Source: an uncultured Faecalibacterium sp. (lineage in GTDB: Bacteria; Bacillota; Clostridia; Oscillospirales; Ruminococcaceae). Taken from it: a DNA stretch of 5,656 nucleotides. The stretch is from assembly GCA_934501115.1 (NCBI GenBank), contig CAKSTO010000072.1, forward strand, positions 1 through 5,656, in the 5' to 3' direction. Each line of letters opens with the position of its first letter. Within the stretch, counting starts at the first letter, position 1. The translations under genes and the position numbers were made by a program. The notes below the pieces were generated by a model. It searched no databases. It was given only the letters and a program-made list of their open reading frames with translations, and was not told where the DNA came from. Of the stretch, positions 1 through 5,656 are shown piece by piece.

Positions 1-380
1 TTATCACGATTCTTGACACTCTCTTTTGAAGATTCTGCCGAAAAGTTTTTCACATACACCAAACTTGGCTTTCCCTGCCCTCGGCGTTTTCGTTCAATCA
101 GACCAAACTTTTCAAGTTCCCGGAGCAACTTGGTCGCTTTGTTGTCTGCGCAACACAATACCCTCTTGACATCCTCTATCGTGAAGAGGATAAACACCCG
201 GTTCTGCTTGTCCAGCCAGCCGTTTTTCACGGATAGGCTCATGCGATCCAGCAGGATACCATATAGGGTTTTGGCATCCGTGGACAGGCTCTGGAACCGT
301 GGCTCCTGAAAAAGAGCCTTTGGAATGCGGTAGAACGAAAACAGCTCTCCGGCTTGTCCGTAGAAGTAGTCAAGGGTCAT
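1..380 (-). CDS. RepA_N-family replication initiator, N-terminal part (3' end beyond window)
   Basis: The first 126 codons of a replication initiator of the RepA_N type are visible on the minus strand, open to the left edge. Recognisable blocks are LDYFYGQAGELFSFYRIPKA near residues 3-22, STDAKTLYGILLDRMSLS near 33-50, VKNGWLDKQNRVF near 51-63, and the winged-helix part around 67-110 with CADNKATKLLRELEKFGLI and a basic RKRRGQGKPS segment. In this family the N-terminal winged helix binds the replication origin; here it would act in autonomous replication or maintenance of the excised element. ATG at 380 is chosen because a stop lies four codons upstream in frame, so no longer start is possible. 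That ATG has no good ribosome binding site of its own. The nearest one (435-441) serves a 17-codon ORF overlapping the start by 11 nt, so translation may be coupled, or the true 5' end may have been altered by a single-base change. Confidence 0.85.
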   Translation of the reverse strand, partial: MTLDYFYGQAGELFSFYRIPKALFQEPRFQSLSTDAKTLYGILLDRMSLSVKNGWLDKQNRVFILFTIEDVKRVLCCADNKATKLLRELEKFGLIERKRRGQGKPSLVYVKNFSAESSKESVKNRD

Positions 381-423
381 GCGGTTGGTTCATGGATAAA
401 AAACAGCAAAAATACATCGGCAT
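370..423 (-). CDS. Possible 17-aa leader ORF overlapping the repA start
   Basis: A minus-strand ORF starts with ATG at 423-421 and ends with TGA at 372-370, encoding a short hydrophobic/cysteine-containing peptide (MPMYFCCFLSMNQPHDP). It follows an AAGGAGG at 435-441 by 11 nt, the only strong Shine-Dalgarno sequence in front of repA. Its end overlaps the repA ATG (380-378) by 11 nt. Two readings are possible. It may be a leader whose translation carries ribosomes to the repA start. Or it may be the original 5' end of repA, separated from the rest by a one-base insertion: removing one C near 374-376 would join MNQPHD to LDYFYG in one frame. No homology is claimed. Confidence 0.35.
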   Translation of the reverse strand: MPMYFCCFLSMNQPHDP

Positions 424-434
424 CGTTGAGAAAA

Positions 435-441
435 CCTCCTT
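435..441 (-). promoter_or_regulatory. Strong Shine-Dalgarno AAGGAGG ahead of leader ORF/repA
   Basis: AAGGAGG on the minus strand lies 11 nt before the leader ATG at 423 and 54 nt before the repA ATG at 380. It is too far from the repA start to act on it directly, which is why the leader ORF or a frameshift matters for deciding how repA is translated. Confidence 0.6.
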
Positions 442-456
442 GTCAATACTTTTGGG

Positions 457-500
457 AAAAATAAAAAGCGCAACTTTGATGTGTAAAATCAAAATTGCGC
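457..500 (-). terminator. Intrinsic terminator/attenuator-like hairpin upstream of repA
   Basis: Positions 488-500 and 468-480 form a 13-bp stem with a 7-nt loop (481-487). In minus-strand RNA every position pairs, one of them as G-U (474/494); in plus-strand RNA that pair would be a C-A mismatch. The stem is followed on the minus strand by TTTTTATTTTT (467-457). It therefore terminates minus-strand transcription coming from the right, shortly before the repA ribosome binding site. It could insulate repA from outside transcription or act as a conditional attenuator controlling repA expression. I see no convincing promoter between it and repA. Confidence 0.7.
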
Positions 501-559
501 TAAGTAAGCTGTCAGAAAAAACTTTTCTCGTAAATGACCTTCTCTCTGAGCAAAACCCA

Positions 560-589
560 TTGACACACTTAAAAATTGGGTGGTAAAAT
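560..589 (+). promoter_or_regulatory. Strong sigma-A-type promoter pointing out of the element
   Basis: A perfect -35 TTGACA (560-565) is followed by an 18-nt spacer and TAAAAT (584-589), preceded by TGG (581-583) as in an extended -10. Transcription would start near 596 and run rightwards. In the integrated state no gene lies before the tRNA fragment and its terminator. In an excised circle the same transcript would cross the att core and enter whatever sits at the other end of the element. No experimental support; the call rests on consensus match. Confidence 0.55.
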
Positions 590-715
590 TGCCTTGTAGG
601 CGGAGCATGATTCCTGGAAGTAGGATGCAGCTGTGGACTTTTTTGGCGGATAGAACGTATCAACGCGATATTAAGCCCGTTCCCACACTTTCGTGTGGGG
701 GTGTGTTTCGATACC
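590..715 (+). other. Element-end noncoding segment with a short perfect hairpin
   Basis: Between the outward promoter and the tRNA fragment there is no credible gene. The segment contains a perfect 7-bp hairpin (682-688 with 693-699, TTTC loop) and two GGCGGA hexamers (599-604, 645-650). The hairpin has no T-run on either side, so it does not look like a terminator. Its position about 20 nt from the att fragment would suit a recombinase or accessory-protein binding region, but this is only positional inference. Confidence 0.35.
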
Positions 716-778
<63 letters not shown>

Positions 779-782
779 AAAA

Positions 783-821
783 AGCACGGTACTTCGTAGG
801 AAGTATGGTGCTTTTCTTTTT
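783..821 (+). terminator. Intrinsic terminator of the tRNA-Ala transcript
   Basis: Five nt after the CCA, 783-795 and 800-812 form a 13-bp stem (one G-G mismatch and one G-U pair) with a GTAG loop, followed by TTTCTTTTT (813-821). It would end transcription from the original tRNA gene, and in the present state also from the outward promoter at 560-589. Its presence marks the right side of the tRNA fragment as native host sequence. Confidence 0.8.
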
Positions 822-834
822 GTTGAAGCCGATT

Positions 835-908
835 TTCGGGGGCTGCATTGCTTCGCCTGCACCGTTTTCGAGCTTTTTGCAGGCGGTTCCGATACAACCC
901 CCAACGAA
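835..908. other. 74-nt foldable segment between tRNA terminator and flavodoxin gene
   Basis: An outer helix can form between TTCGGGGG (835-842) and CCCCC plus CGAA (898-908, AA bulged). An inner perfect 8-bp helix pairs CGCCTGCA (854-861) with TGCAGGCG (878-885) around a 16-nt loop. No T-run follows, so it is not a simple terminator. It could be a structured 5' leader of the flavodoxin gene, a small RNA, or a miniature repeat. I recognise no riboswitch class. Confidence 0.4.
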
Positions 909-949
909 TGTTGTGACCAAAGAGAGCCAACGGCTCCAAAGGAGAAGCT

Positions 950-1441
950 ATGAGTTACGCAATCGTATTCAGCAGTAAAACAGGCAATACGGAATTGCTG
1001 GCAGATACGCTGCACAGCTGCCTTCCACAGGAAGATTGCTGTTATTTTGGCATCCCGAACCCTGCCGCCATGGAAGCGGACACCCTTTATGTGGGCTTCT
1101 GGACGGACAAGGGAAAAGCGGATGAAGGTTCGTCGGCCTTTTTGAAGCAGCTGCGTGGAAAACAGGTGTTTTTGTTTGGTACCGCAGGTTTTGGCGGCAG
1201 CGAAGAATATTTTAACAAGATCCTGAAAGCCGTGCAGAAAGATCTGCACAGCAGCAACACGGTGATCGGCAGCTTCATGTGTCAGGGAAAGATGCCGATG
1301 TCGGTACGCCAGCGATATGAGAACATGAAAAAACAACCGCTTCATCTGCCCAATCTGGACGCAATGATCGAGAATTTCGACAAGGCTCTTTCTCACCCGG
1401 ATGCAGAAGATCTGGAGCGGCTGAAACAGGCTGTAAGATAA
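950..1441 (+). CDS. Flavodoxin-family protein (BilS-like)
   Basis: A 163-aa cytoplasmic flavodoxin-fold protein. The N-terminal beta strand leads into SSKTGNT (residues 8-14), the loop that binds the FMN phosphate. GFWTDKG (49-55) and GTAGFGG (77-83) sit where flavodoxins contact the isoalloxazine ring, and the C-terminal half has FMCQGKMPMSVRQRYENM (109-126), a block typical of this clostridial subgroup. Flavodoxins carry electrons to partner reductases. The overall pattern resembles proteins named BilS, the flavodoxin partner of bilirubin reductase BilR, but no bilR is in the window, so the electron acceptor is unknown. The start is supported by AAAGGAG at 938-944, 5 nt upstream; a small hairpin GAGCC-AAC-GGCTC (924-936) lies just before it. 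It is a single-gene unit between two terminators; no clear promoter was found in 822-937. Confidence 0.85.
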   Translation: MSYAIVFSSKTGNTELLADTLHSCLPQEDCCYFGIPNPAAMEADTLYVGFWTDKGKADEGSSAFLKQLRGKQVFLFGTAGFGGSEEYFNKILKAVQKDLHSSNTVIGSFMCQGKMPMSVRQRYENMKKQPLHLPNLDAMIENFDKALSHPDAEDLERLKQAVR

Positions 1442-1444
1442 CGG

Positions 1445-1488
1445 AAAAGGCGGTGACCTCCCATGACAAGGGAAGCCGCCGCCTTTTT
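1445..1488. terminator. Bidirectional terminator between flavodoxin and galT
   Basis: AAAAGGCGG (1445-1453) pairs with CCGCCTTTT (1479-1487), with an inner CCC/GGG pairing (1460-1462/1470-1472). On the plus strand it ends in TTTTT just after the flavodoxin stop; read on the minus strand it ends in TTTT. It can serve both convergent units, the flavodoxin gene from the left and the galK-galT unit (including the toxin remnant) from the right. Confidence 0.8.
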
Positions 1489-1491
1489 GGA

Positions 1492-1614
1492 TCATCGGGT
1501 GAGCCAGCCGTAATCCTGTCTGCAATCTACCACATCATCTGCATAAACCGTATGATCTACGATCTGGAAGATAAGCACATAGCGTTTTTCAAACAAGATG
1601 AATCGGTAAGCATT
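1492..1614 (-). pseudogene. C-terminal remnant of a RelE/ParE-family toxin-like gene
   Basis: Between the galT stop (1623) and the shared terminator, a minus-strand frame is open for 40 codons, from just after a TAA at 1617-1615 to TGA at 1494-1492. It reads YRFILFEKRYVLIFQIV then HTVYADDVVDCRQDYGWLTR. The order of a basic RY, an alternating hydrophobic strand, TVY, and a final RQDY-W-L segment resembles the last beta strands of RelE/ParE-type toxins (plasmid stabilization proteins), about 90-100 aa when complete. There is no ATG or GTG in frame and no partner antitoxin, so only about the last 40% would remain. It is called as a decayed fragment by motif resemblance; a chance open frame is possible. 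Confidence 0.45.
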
Positions 1615-1622
1615 TTACAGGG

Positions 1623-3122
1623 TCACATTACACTTGCGAGGAAACGCTCAAAGCCTGCGCGGCCGGCCTCGTCCAGCTTGTAAACGCCGGCGTCGGTGAG
1701 TACCTCGGCGAATACATGGCCGATCTCATCCTGCAGGATGGCGTGCACATTGTCCGCGTTCAGCTCCGGGTGGCGGGCAAGGATGCTTTCTGCCCACTCG
1801 GCATGCTTTTGCAGCTCCTCAGGGTACCGGGCAGCGGGCACATGCTGCACCAGCATGTCGGCCAGCTCGGCCATCTCCTTTTTCAGGCGGCTGGGCAGCA
1901 CAGCCAGACCCATGACCTCGATCAGGCCAATGTTTTCCTTTTTGATGTGGTGCAGCGCCGCATGGGGGTGGAACACGCCCAGCGGATGCTCCGGGGTGGT
2001 AATGTTGTTGCGGAGCACCAGATCCAGCTGATATTTGCCGTTCCGCATCCGTGCGATGGGGGTGATGGTGTTGTGGGGTTCGCCATCCGTCTCGGCAAAA
2101 ATGAAGCAGCTCTCGTCGGAGTAGCCGCGCCATGCAGTCAGGATCTTGTCTGCCAGATCCACAAGGCGGGCATCGTCCTCACTTGTCAGACGGATGCAGC
2201 TCATCGGCCAGTGCACGATGCCGGCTTCCACATCCTCAAAGCCGGGGAATACCCACTTCTTTTCGATGGGCGCTTTGGCCATGGCAAACTCATAGTGGCC
2301 GCCCTGAAAGTGGTCGTGGCTCAGGATGCTGCCGCCCACGATGGGCAGGTCGGCATTGCTGCCCACGAAATAGTGAGGGAACAGCCCCACAAAATCCAGC
2401 AGCTTGCGGAAGGTCGCCCGCTCGATCTTCATGGGGGTGTGCTGGCTGTTGAATACGATGCAGTGCTCGTTGTAGTAGACATAAGGGCTGTACTGCAGGT
2501 TCCACGCGCTGTCGTTGATGGTGAGCGGGATGATGCGGTGGTTCTCGCGGGCGGGGTGGTTCATGCGGCCGGCGTAGCCCTCGTTCTCAGCGCAGAGCTG
2601 GCACTTGGGGTAGGCGCTCTGTGGTGCCAGCTTTGCGGCGGCGATGGCCTTGGGGTCTTTTTCCGGCTTGGACAGGTTGATGGTGATATCCAGATCGCCA
2701 TAGTCCGTTCGGGTGACCCATTTCAGATCCCGCTTGATGCGGTAGCGGCGGATGTAATCGGTATCCTGACTGAATTTGTAGAACCAGTCGGTAGCCGCCT
2801 GCGGCCCCTCGTTTTCGTAGCGCTCCTCAAAGTTGGCACGCACGATGCTGGGGCGCGGGGTCAGCACACCCATGAGCTTGGTGTCGAACAGGTCGCGTGC
2901 AGTGGAATTGTCCGGGCACACGCCGCGGGCAACGGCATCGTCCAGCAGTGTTTTCAGGATGCTTTCGAGGTCGGTGTAGCACACCTCGCCCTCGGGGGCG
3001 GTAAAATCGTCCAGCTGCATGGTCATAAGCAGCTGGTTGCGGATATAGATCTCGTCGTCGGGCAGGATAAGCCCGGTGTCCAGCCCGTAGTTGACGAGCT
3101 GCTGAATGGCGGTAGAGATCAC
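1623..3122 (-). CDS. galT: UTP--hexose-1-phosphate uridylyltransferase, type 2 (GalT)
   Basis: A 499-aa cytoplasmic enzyme of the Leloir pathway that transfers a uridylyl group from UDP-glucose to galactose-1-phosphate, giving UDP-galactose and glucose-1-phosphate. Its length matches the Firmicutes type 2 GalT family (roughly 490-500 aa), which is longer than the E. coli type. Visible marks are a CQLC pair (174-177), YVYYNEHCIVF (214-224), PIVGGSILSHDHFQGG (260-275), whose H269-D-H271-F-Q273 fits the HxHxQ nucleotidyl-transfer motif with the second His as likely nucleophile, and VFHPHAALHHIKKENIGLIEVMG (383-405). The start is GTG at 3122-3120, nine nt after an AGGAGG inside the end of galK; it overlaps the galK stop as GTGA, so the two are probably translated in a coupled way. 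The C-terminus is complete, and a shared terminator follows after a short toxin-like remnant. Confidence 0.95.
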   Translation of the reverse strand: MISTAIQQLVNYGLDTGLILPDDEIYIRNQLLMTMQLDDFTAPEGEVCYTDLESILKTLLDDAVARGVCPDNSTARDLFDTKLMGVLTPRPSIVRANFEERYENEGPQAATDWFYKFSQDTDYIRRYRIKRDLKWVTRTDYGDLDITINLSKPEKDPKAIAAAKLAPQSAYPKCQLCAENEGYAGRMNHPARENHRIIPLTINDSAWNLQYSPYVYYNEHCIVFNSQHTPMKIERATFRKLLDFVGLFPHYFVGSNADLPIVGGSILSHDHFQGGHYEFAMAKAPIEKKWVFPGFEDVEAGIVHWPMSCIRLTSEDDARLVDLADKILTAWRGYSDESCFIFAETDGEPHNTITPIARMRNGKYQLDLVLRNNITTPEHPLGVFHPHAALHHIKKENIGLIEVMGLAVLPSRLKKEMAELADMLVQHVPAARYPEELQKHAEWAESILARHPELNADNVHAILQDEIGHVFAEVLTDAGVYKLDEAGRAGFERFLASVM

Positions 3123-4405
3123 AGGACGGCACCTCCTTCCGGACGGATGCTCAGAACATGGCAGCGTCCCTTACCCAGAATGGCCTCCATGTTCTGCTTG
3201 AACTCGCTCAGCATCTCCACCGGCACAAAGGCCTGCGCAGTGCCGGCGAAGCCGCCGCCATGGACGCGCACCGCGCCCTTGCCGTGCAGATAGTGCTTTG
3301 CGGCGGCAATGGTCACGCCCATTTCCTGATGCTCTTTGTAACCTGCGGGGATGACGTTCTGCAGGTACTCCCAGCTGCTGTTGCCGGATTCGCTGACCAG
3401 ACGCAGGAAGGTGCCGAAGTCGCCCTCGCGCAGAGCGGCGACCTGTTTTGCAACACGGTCGTTGTCGGCGTAAATATGGAAGGCACGCAGCACGGCGCGG
3501 TCACCGCACTGCCTGCGGCACTCGGGCAGCTTGGCAAGGAAGGTCTCAAAGGGCACCTCCCGCAGCACTTCACCGCCGCAGACCGCAGCCACGGCGCGGC
3601 ACTCGGCCGGGACGGCGGCATATTCATCGGTCAGGTCGGCATGGTCGGCGCAGGAGTCCAGAATGCACAGCGCAAGGCCTGCCTTGGAAAAATCTACCAT
3701 CACCGGCTGCACATCGGGGTGAGCGGGGTCGGCAAAATCAATGGTGATGATGTTGCCCACGCTGGAAGCCATCTGATCCATCAGACCGCAGGGTTTGCCG
3801 AAGTAAACATTCTCAGCCCACTGGCCGATCTGCGCGATCTCGATGGGGGAGACCTTTTCCTCCATGAAGCAGTCGTTCAGGATGACGCCGGTCAGCACTT
3901 CAAATGCGGCAGAAGAGGATACGCCGCTGCCCTTGGGCACATTGGAAGCCACATACACATCCAGACCGGACAGCTTTGCGCCCCGCTGGCGGAAGGCTTC
4001 ACATTCGCCGCGCAGCAAAGAGATGGTGGTGTTCTCTTCTTCCTTATGGGCGGTCAGGTCGCCGAGGTCGATGACGCACAGGTCGTAGCCCTCGCTCTGG
4101 ACGCGCAGCTGGTTCAGGGTGTTGGGGGCTGCGGCGGCGATCATATCAATGTTCACGCTGCCGGCCAGCACGCGCCCGTGCTGATGGTCGGTGTGGTTGC
4201 CTCCGATCTCAGTGCGGCCGGGGGCGCTGTAAAGACCGGCCTCAGCATGAGCACCAAAGGTGGACTCCAGGCCGTTCAGGACGGCTTCGTAGCGGGCAGC
4301 CTGCACAGGGGTCTCTTCGGGTGCGCAGCAATAGAGCGAGGCCAGACGGGCGGCATGGACGCCGTCGGCCAGCTCCTGCTTCCATGCAGAAACAGATTTC
4401 ATCAT
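3119..4405 (-). CDS. galK: Galactokinase
   Basis: A 428-aa cytoplasmic GHMP-family sugar kinase that converts galactose and ATP to galactose-1-phosphate, the substrate of the downstream galT. Motif 1, the galactokinase signature, is GRTEIGGNHTDHQHG (63-77). Motif 2, the ATP loop, is PKGSGVSSSAAF (157-168), with catalytic Asp likely D210 in CGLMDQMAS. Motif 3 is VHGGGFAGTAQAF (381-393). Length is slightly above the usual 380-400. The start ATG at 4405-4403 is chosen because AGGAGG (4419-4414) lies 8 nt upstream and homologous sequence begins there; a second ATG follows at once. The frame stays open 42 codons further upstream, but that part crosses the promoter region and has no ribosome binding site. 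It is first in a two-gene operon with galT (GTGA overlap). Confidence 0.95.
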   Translation of the reverse strand: MMKSVSAWKQELADGVHAARLASLYCCAPEETPVQAARYEAVLNGLESTFGAHAEAGLYSAPGRTEIGGNHTDHQHGRVLAGSVNIDMIAAAAPNTLNQLRVQSEGYDLCVIDLGDLTAHKEEENTTISLLRGECEAFRQRGAKLSGLDVYVASNVPKGSGVSSSAAFEVLTGVILNDCFMEEKVSPIEIAQIGQWAENVYFGKPCGLMDQMASSVGNIITIDFADPAHPDVQPVMVDFSKAGLALCILDSCADHADLTDEYAAVPAECRAVAAVCGGEVLREVPFETFLAKLPECRRQCGDRAVLRAFHIYADNDRVAKQVAALREGDFGTFLRLVSESGNSSWEYLQNVIPAGYKEHQEMGVTIAAAKHYLHGKGAVRVHGGGFAGTAQAFVPVEMLSEFKQNMEAILGKGRCHVLSIRPEGGAVL

Positions 4406-4413
4406 AGGGTTAT

Positions 4414-4419
4414 CCTCCT
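4414..4419 (-). promoter_or_regulatory. galK ribosome binding site AGGAGG
   Basis: AGGAGG on the minus strand lies 8 nt before the ATG at 4405. It decides the galK start against a start 42 codons further upstream. Confidence 0.85.
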
Positions 4420-4444
4420 TTTGAGCGGGTTGGATCAGATGCGG

Positions 4445-4499
4445 TGCGGCATACACAGTAACGCCGCAGTCTTCTGACCCTATAATATAAAATCTGACC
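4445..4499 (-). promoter_or_regulatory. Putative galKT promoter with 20-bp-spaced direct repeats and leader hairpin
   Basis: On the minus strand TATTAT (4487-4482) is the best -10 candidate, giving a start near 4475 and a leader of about 70 nt; no good -35 is found at the right distance, which suggests an activator or a weak basal promoter. The -10 is bracketed by two identical GGTCAGA copies (4499-4493 and 4479-4473), exactly 20 bp, about two helical turns, apart. In the leader, TGCGGC and GCCGCA (4445-4450 and 4463-4468) form a 6-bp hairpin with a 12-nt loop. The repeats look like an operator for a galactose-responsive or carbon regulator; none is identified. Confidence 0.45.
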
Positions 4500-4691
4500 G
4501 CAAAAAACCATGTGTTATTGTTGCGTCTCAATGAAAAGTTGCAAAAAGAACCGAATTACAGCCGACATAGCTTTCGGACAAATAAAATAAAATCGCTCTG
4601 CCTTTTGAAAAATCATTGTTGAAATCGCTTGCGAATTGCTGCGCGGTCAAAGATGGAGCGGATGCTGCCGCACATGGAGATTTGAGCTTTG
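4500..4691. other. Noncoding spacer upstream of the gal promoter
   Basis: Together with the promoter and leader above, nearly 290 nt (4406-4691) separate galK from the next gene's terminator. This outer part is AT-rich in 4500-4620 and contains no open frame with a ribosome binding site on either strand. I see no RNA gene in it. It may hold further upstream regulator sites for galKT. Confidence 0.5.
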
Positions 4692-4724
4692 AAAAAGAAA
4701 AGGAGAAGGGCGGCACCCTTCTCC
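4692..4724 (-). terminator. Intrinsic terminator of the XpaC-like gene
   Basis: On the minus strand a perfect 9-bp stem GGAGAAGGG/CCCTTCTCC (4724-4716 with 4710-4702) and 5-nt loop is followed by TTTTCTTTTT (4701-4692). It begins about 10 nt after the stop of the upstream gene and separates that gene from galKT. Confidence 0.9.
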
Positions 4725-4734
4725 TCCTTGTGTG

Positions 4735-5656
4735 TCATTTTGCAAAATCGCTTCCGGTCAGGCCGTCCATGTTCAGCATTCCTTCCAGTGCTGCCACATC
4801 GGCGGAGACATCCAGCGCATCGGACTGGAACAGCTTGTCCAGCTGGTTCTCAAAGGCCGAGACCAGAAGATCCATGGAACGCTCGATGTTCTTTTTGGCA
4901 TCGGCGATGTTCTCACCCTGCACATCCTGCACGGACAGGCTGGCATAGGTGTTCAGCAGCTTCAGGGCGGTGGGCAGGTAGTAGTCCATGAACTTCTGCA
5001 GCTGCGCCTTTTTGCAGGGATCTTTTTTCGCCAGCTCAAAAATGCGGGCACTGACAACCTCCAAACGGTCGATCTTGGCGGTCATCACCGGGTCGGGAAT
5101 GGCGTTGTTGCGCTGCCGCAGCTGCTGCAGCAGAGCTGCGTACGGGTCATCCGGTACAGGTGCCGGTTCCGGTGCTTTGGGCGGCTGGGGAGCGGCACCC
5201 CGCACCACAAGGGTGCTGGTTCGGTTGTCGATGTAGGCATCTGCGCCGAAATAACCGTGTGAGATAGCGCTTTCCACGGCAGCGCGGCCTTTGGCACTGT
5301 CCACCCCGGCGGCAGTGAACAGCTCGTCGAGGGGGATGTTGTCCCGGCCGCCCACGATCTTGTCCAGCCGGCGCTCCAGCTTGCGGGTGCGATCCATCCG
5401 CAGACCGGTCCACAGTGCGCCGACTCCGCCAATGGTCGTGGCCAATGCAGGGAGCAGATCGTCGAAGTCCGGAAAGTCGAACAGGCAGTCGATCAGATCC
5501 CCCGCACCGGTAAACAGGAAGACAGCACCCAGAATGGTGCAGATCACGGCAATGGTCTTGTGCCAGTTTTGAGCGCTCTTCTGTTCTGCGGTGGGGCGGT
5601 CGGTGCCGCAGGCGGCCTCGGGATCCTGCTCCTGCCGGGGCGTGCTCTGCGGGGAT
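4735..5656 (-). CDS. XpaC-like (5-bromo-4-chloroindolyl phosphate hydrolysis) family protein, 5' end beyond window
   Basis: 306 codons are visible, open to the right edge. The visible order is a polar Pro/Gln/Glu-rich segment (1-33), two hydrophobic stretches (about 34-52 and 67-86) that look like membrane segments, a basic RTRKLERRL stretch and a small helix-turn-helix-like block (about 91-152, DNIPLDELFTAAGVDSAKG to AYIDNRTSTLVV), a Pro-rich linker (PQPPKAPEPAPVP), and a helical C-terminal domain with KKAQLQKFMDYYLPTALKLL and QGENIADAKKNIERSMDLL. The C-terminal domain matches my knowledge of the XpaC family (Pfam Halogen_Hydrol). The name comes from a Bacillus phenotype and the true biochemical role is unclear; relatives often sit beside telA-type toxic-anion-resistance genes, none of which is in view. 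A GTG at 5547 could be taken as a start, but it falls inside the first membrane segment and the frame continues upstream, so the real start is outside. Confidence 0.8.
   Translation of the reverse strand, partial: SPQSTPRQEQDPEAACGTDRPTAEQKSAQNWHKTIAVICTILGAVFLFTGAGDLIDCLFDFPDFDDLLPALATTIGGVGALWTGLRMDRTRKLERRLDKIVGGRDNIPLDELFTAAGVDSAKGRAAVESAISHGYFGADAYIDNRTSTLVVRGAAPQPPKAPEPAPVPDDPYAALLQQLRQRNNAIPDPVMTAKIDRLEVVSARIFELAKKDPCKKAQLQKFMDYYLPTALKLLNTYASLSVQDVQGENIADAKKNIERSMDLLVSAFENQLDKLFQSDALDVSADVAALEGMLNMDGLTGSDFAK

Noticed and set aside
442..447. TTGACA on the minus strand as a -35 box for repA
   Set aside because: It overlaps the Shine-Dalgarno region and no -10-like hexamer lies 16-18 nt downstream.
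1453..1683. Plus-strand 76-codon frame after the flavodoxin gene
   Set aside because: It starts inside the shared terminator, lacks a ribosome binding site and runs antisense to the toxin remnant and the galT end.
1716..4477. Very long plus-strand open frames opposite galT and galK
   Set aside because: They are antisense shadows caused by GC-rich codon use; the minus-strand proteins carry all family motifs and ribosome binding sites.
4481..4486. Perfect TATAAT on the plus strand inside the gal promoter region
   Set aside because: No acceptable -35 lies 16-18 nt upstream and a plus-strand transcript would have only antisense sequence and a spacer ahead; it is the reverse of the AT-rich -10 segment.
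4406..4531. 42-residue N-terminal extension of GalK
   Set aside because: It would include the promoter-like region and leader, has no ribosome binding site, and galactokinase similarity begins at the inner start with AGGAGG at the right spacing.

Overview
The window looks like chromosomal DNA from a gut Clostridia member, with the end of an integrated mobile element at its left edge. Class assignment is inference: the galactokinase and type 2 GalT are of the Firmicutes kind, ribosome binding sites are strong AGGAGG types, the galKT genes are GC-rich, and the RepA_N and XpaC-like proteins are common in Oscillospiraceae such as Faecalibacterium. I cannot fix a genus from sequence alone.

Region 1 (1 to about 778) is the end of the element. 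It holds the N-terminal 126 residues of a RepA_N-type replication initiator on the minus strand, which runs off the left edge. Upstream of it are a short leader ORF, a minus-strand terminator-like hairpin and an outward-facing plus-strand promoter. The region ends in the 3' three quarters of a tRNA-Ala(GGC) gene. The acceptor 5' strand and D-stem 5' strand of this tRNA are missing, while its own terminator follows. This is the arrangement left when an element integrates into the 3' end of a tRNA gene: the fragment is the distal att copy, and the intact tRNA should lie beyond the left edge.

Region 2 (779 to 1488) is host DNA: the tRNA terminator, a 74-nt foldable leader-like segment, and a single flavodoxin-fold gene (163 aa, BilS-like by resemblance) closed by a terminator shared with the convergent gal operon.

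Region 3 (1492 to about 4500, minus strand) is a galK-galT operon for the Leloir pathway. GalK phosphorylates galactose and GalT exchanges the uridylyl group to give UDP-galactose. The two genes overlap in a GTGA and are probably translationally coupled. Upstream is an AT-rich -10-like element bracketed by two identical 7-bp repeats exactly 20 bp apart. Just after galT lies a promoterless, startless fragment resembling the C-terminus of a RelE/ParE-family toxin.

Region 4 (4692 to 5656, minus strand) is the 3' part of an XpaC-like membrane protein gene with its terminator; its start lies beyond the right edge.

I see no clearly new system. The points most worth following are the tRNA att junction with its outward promoter, the repA leader arrangement, the toxin remnant and the gal operator-like repeats.
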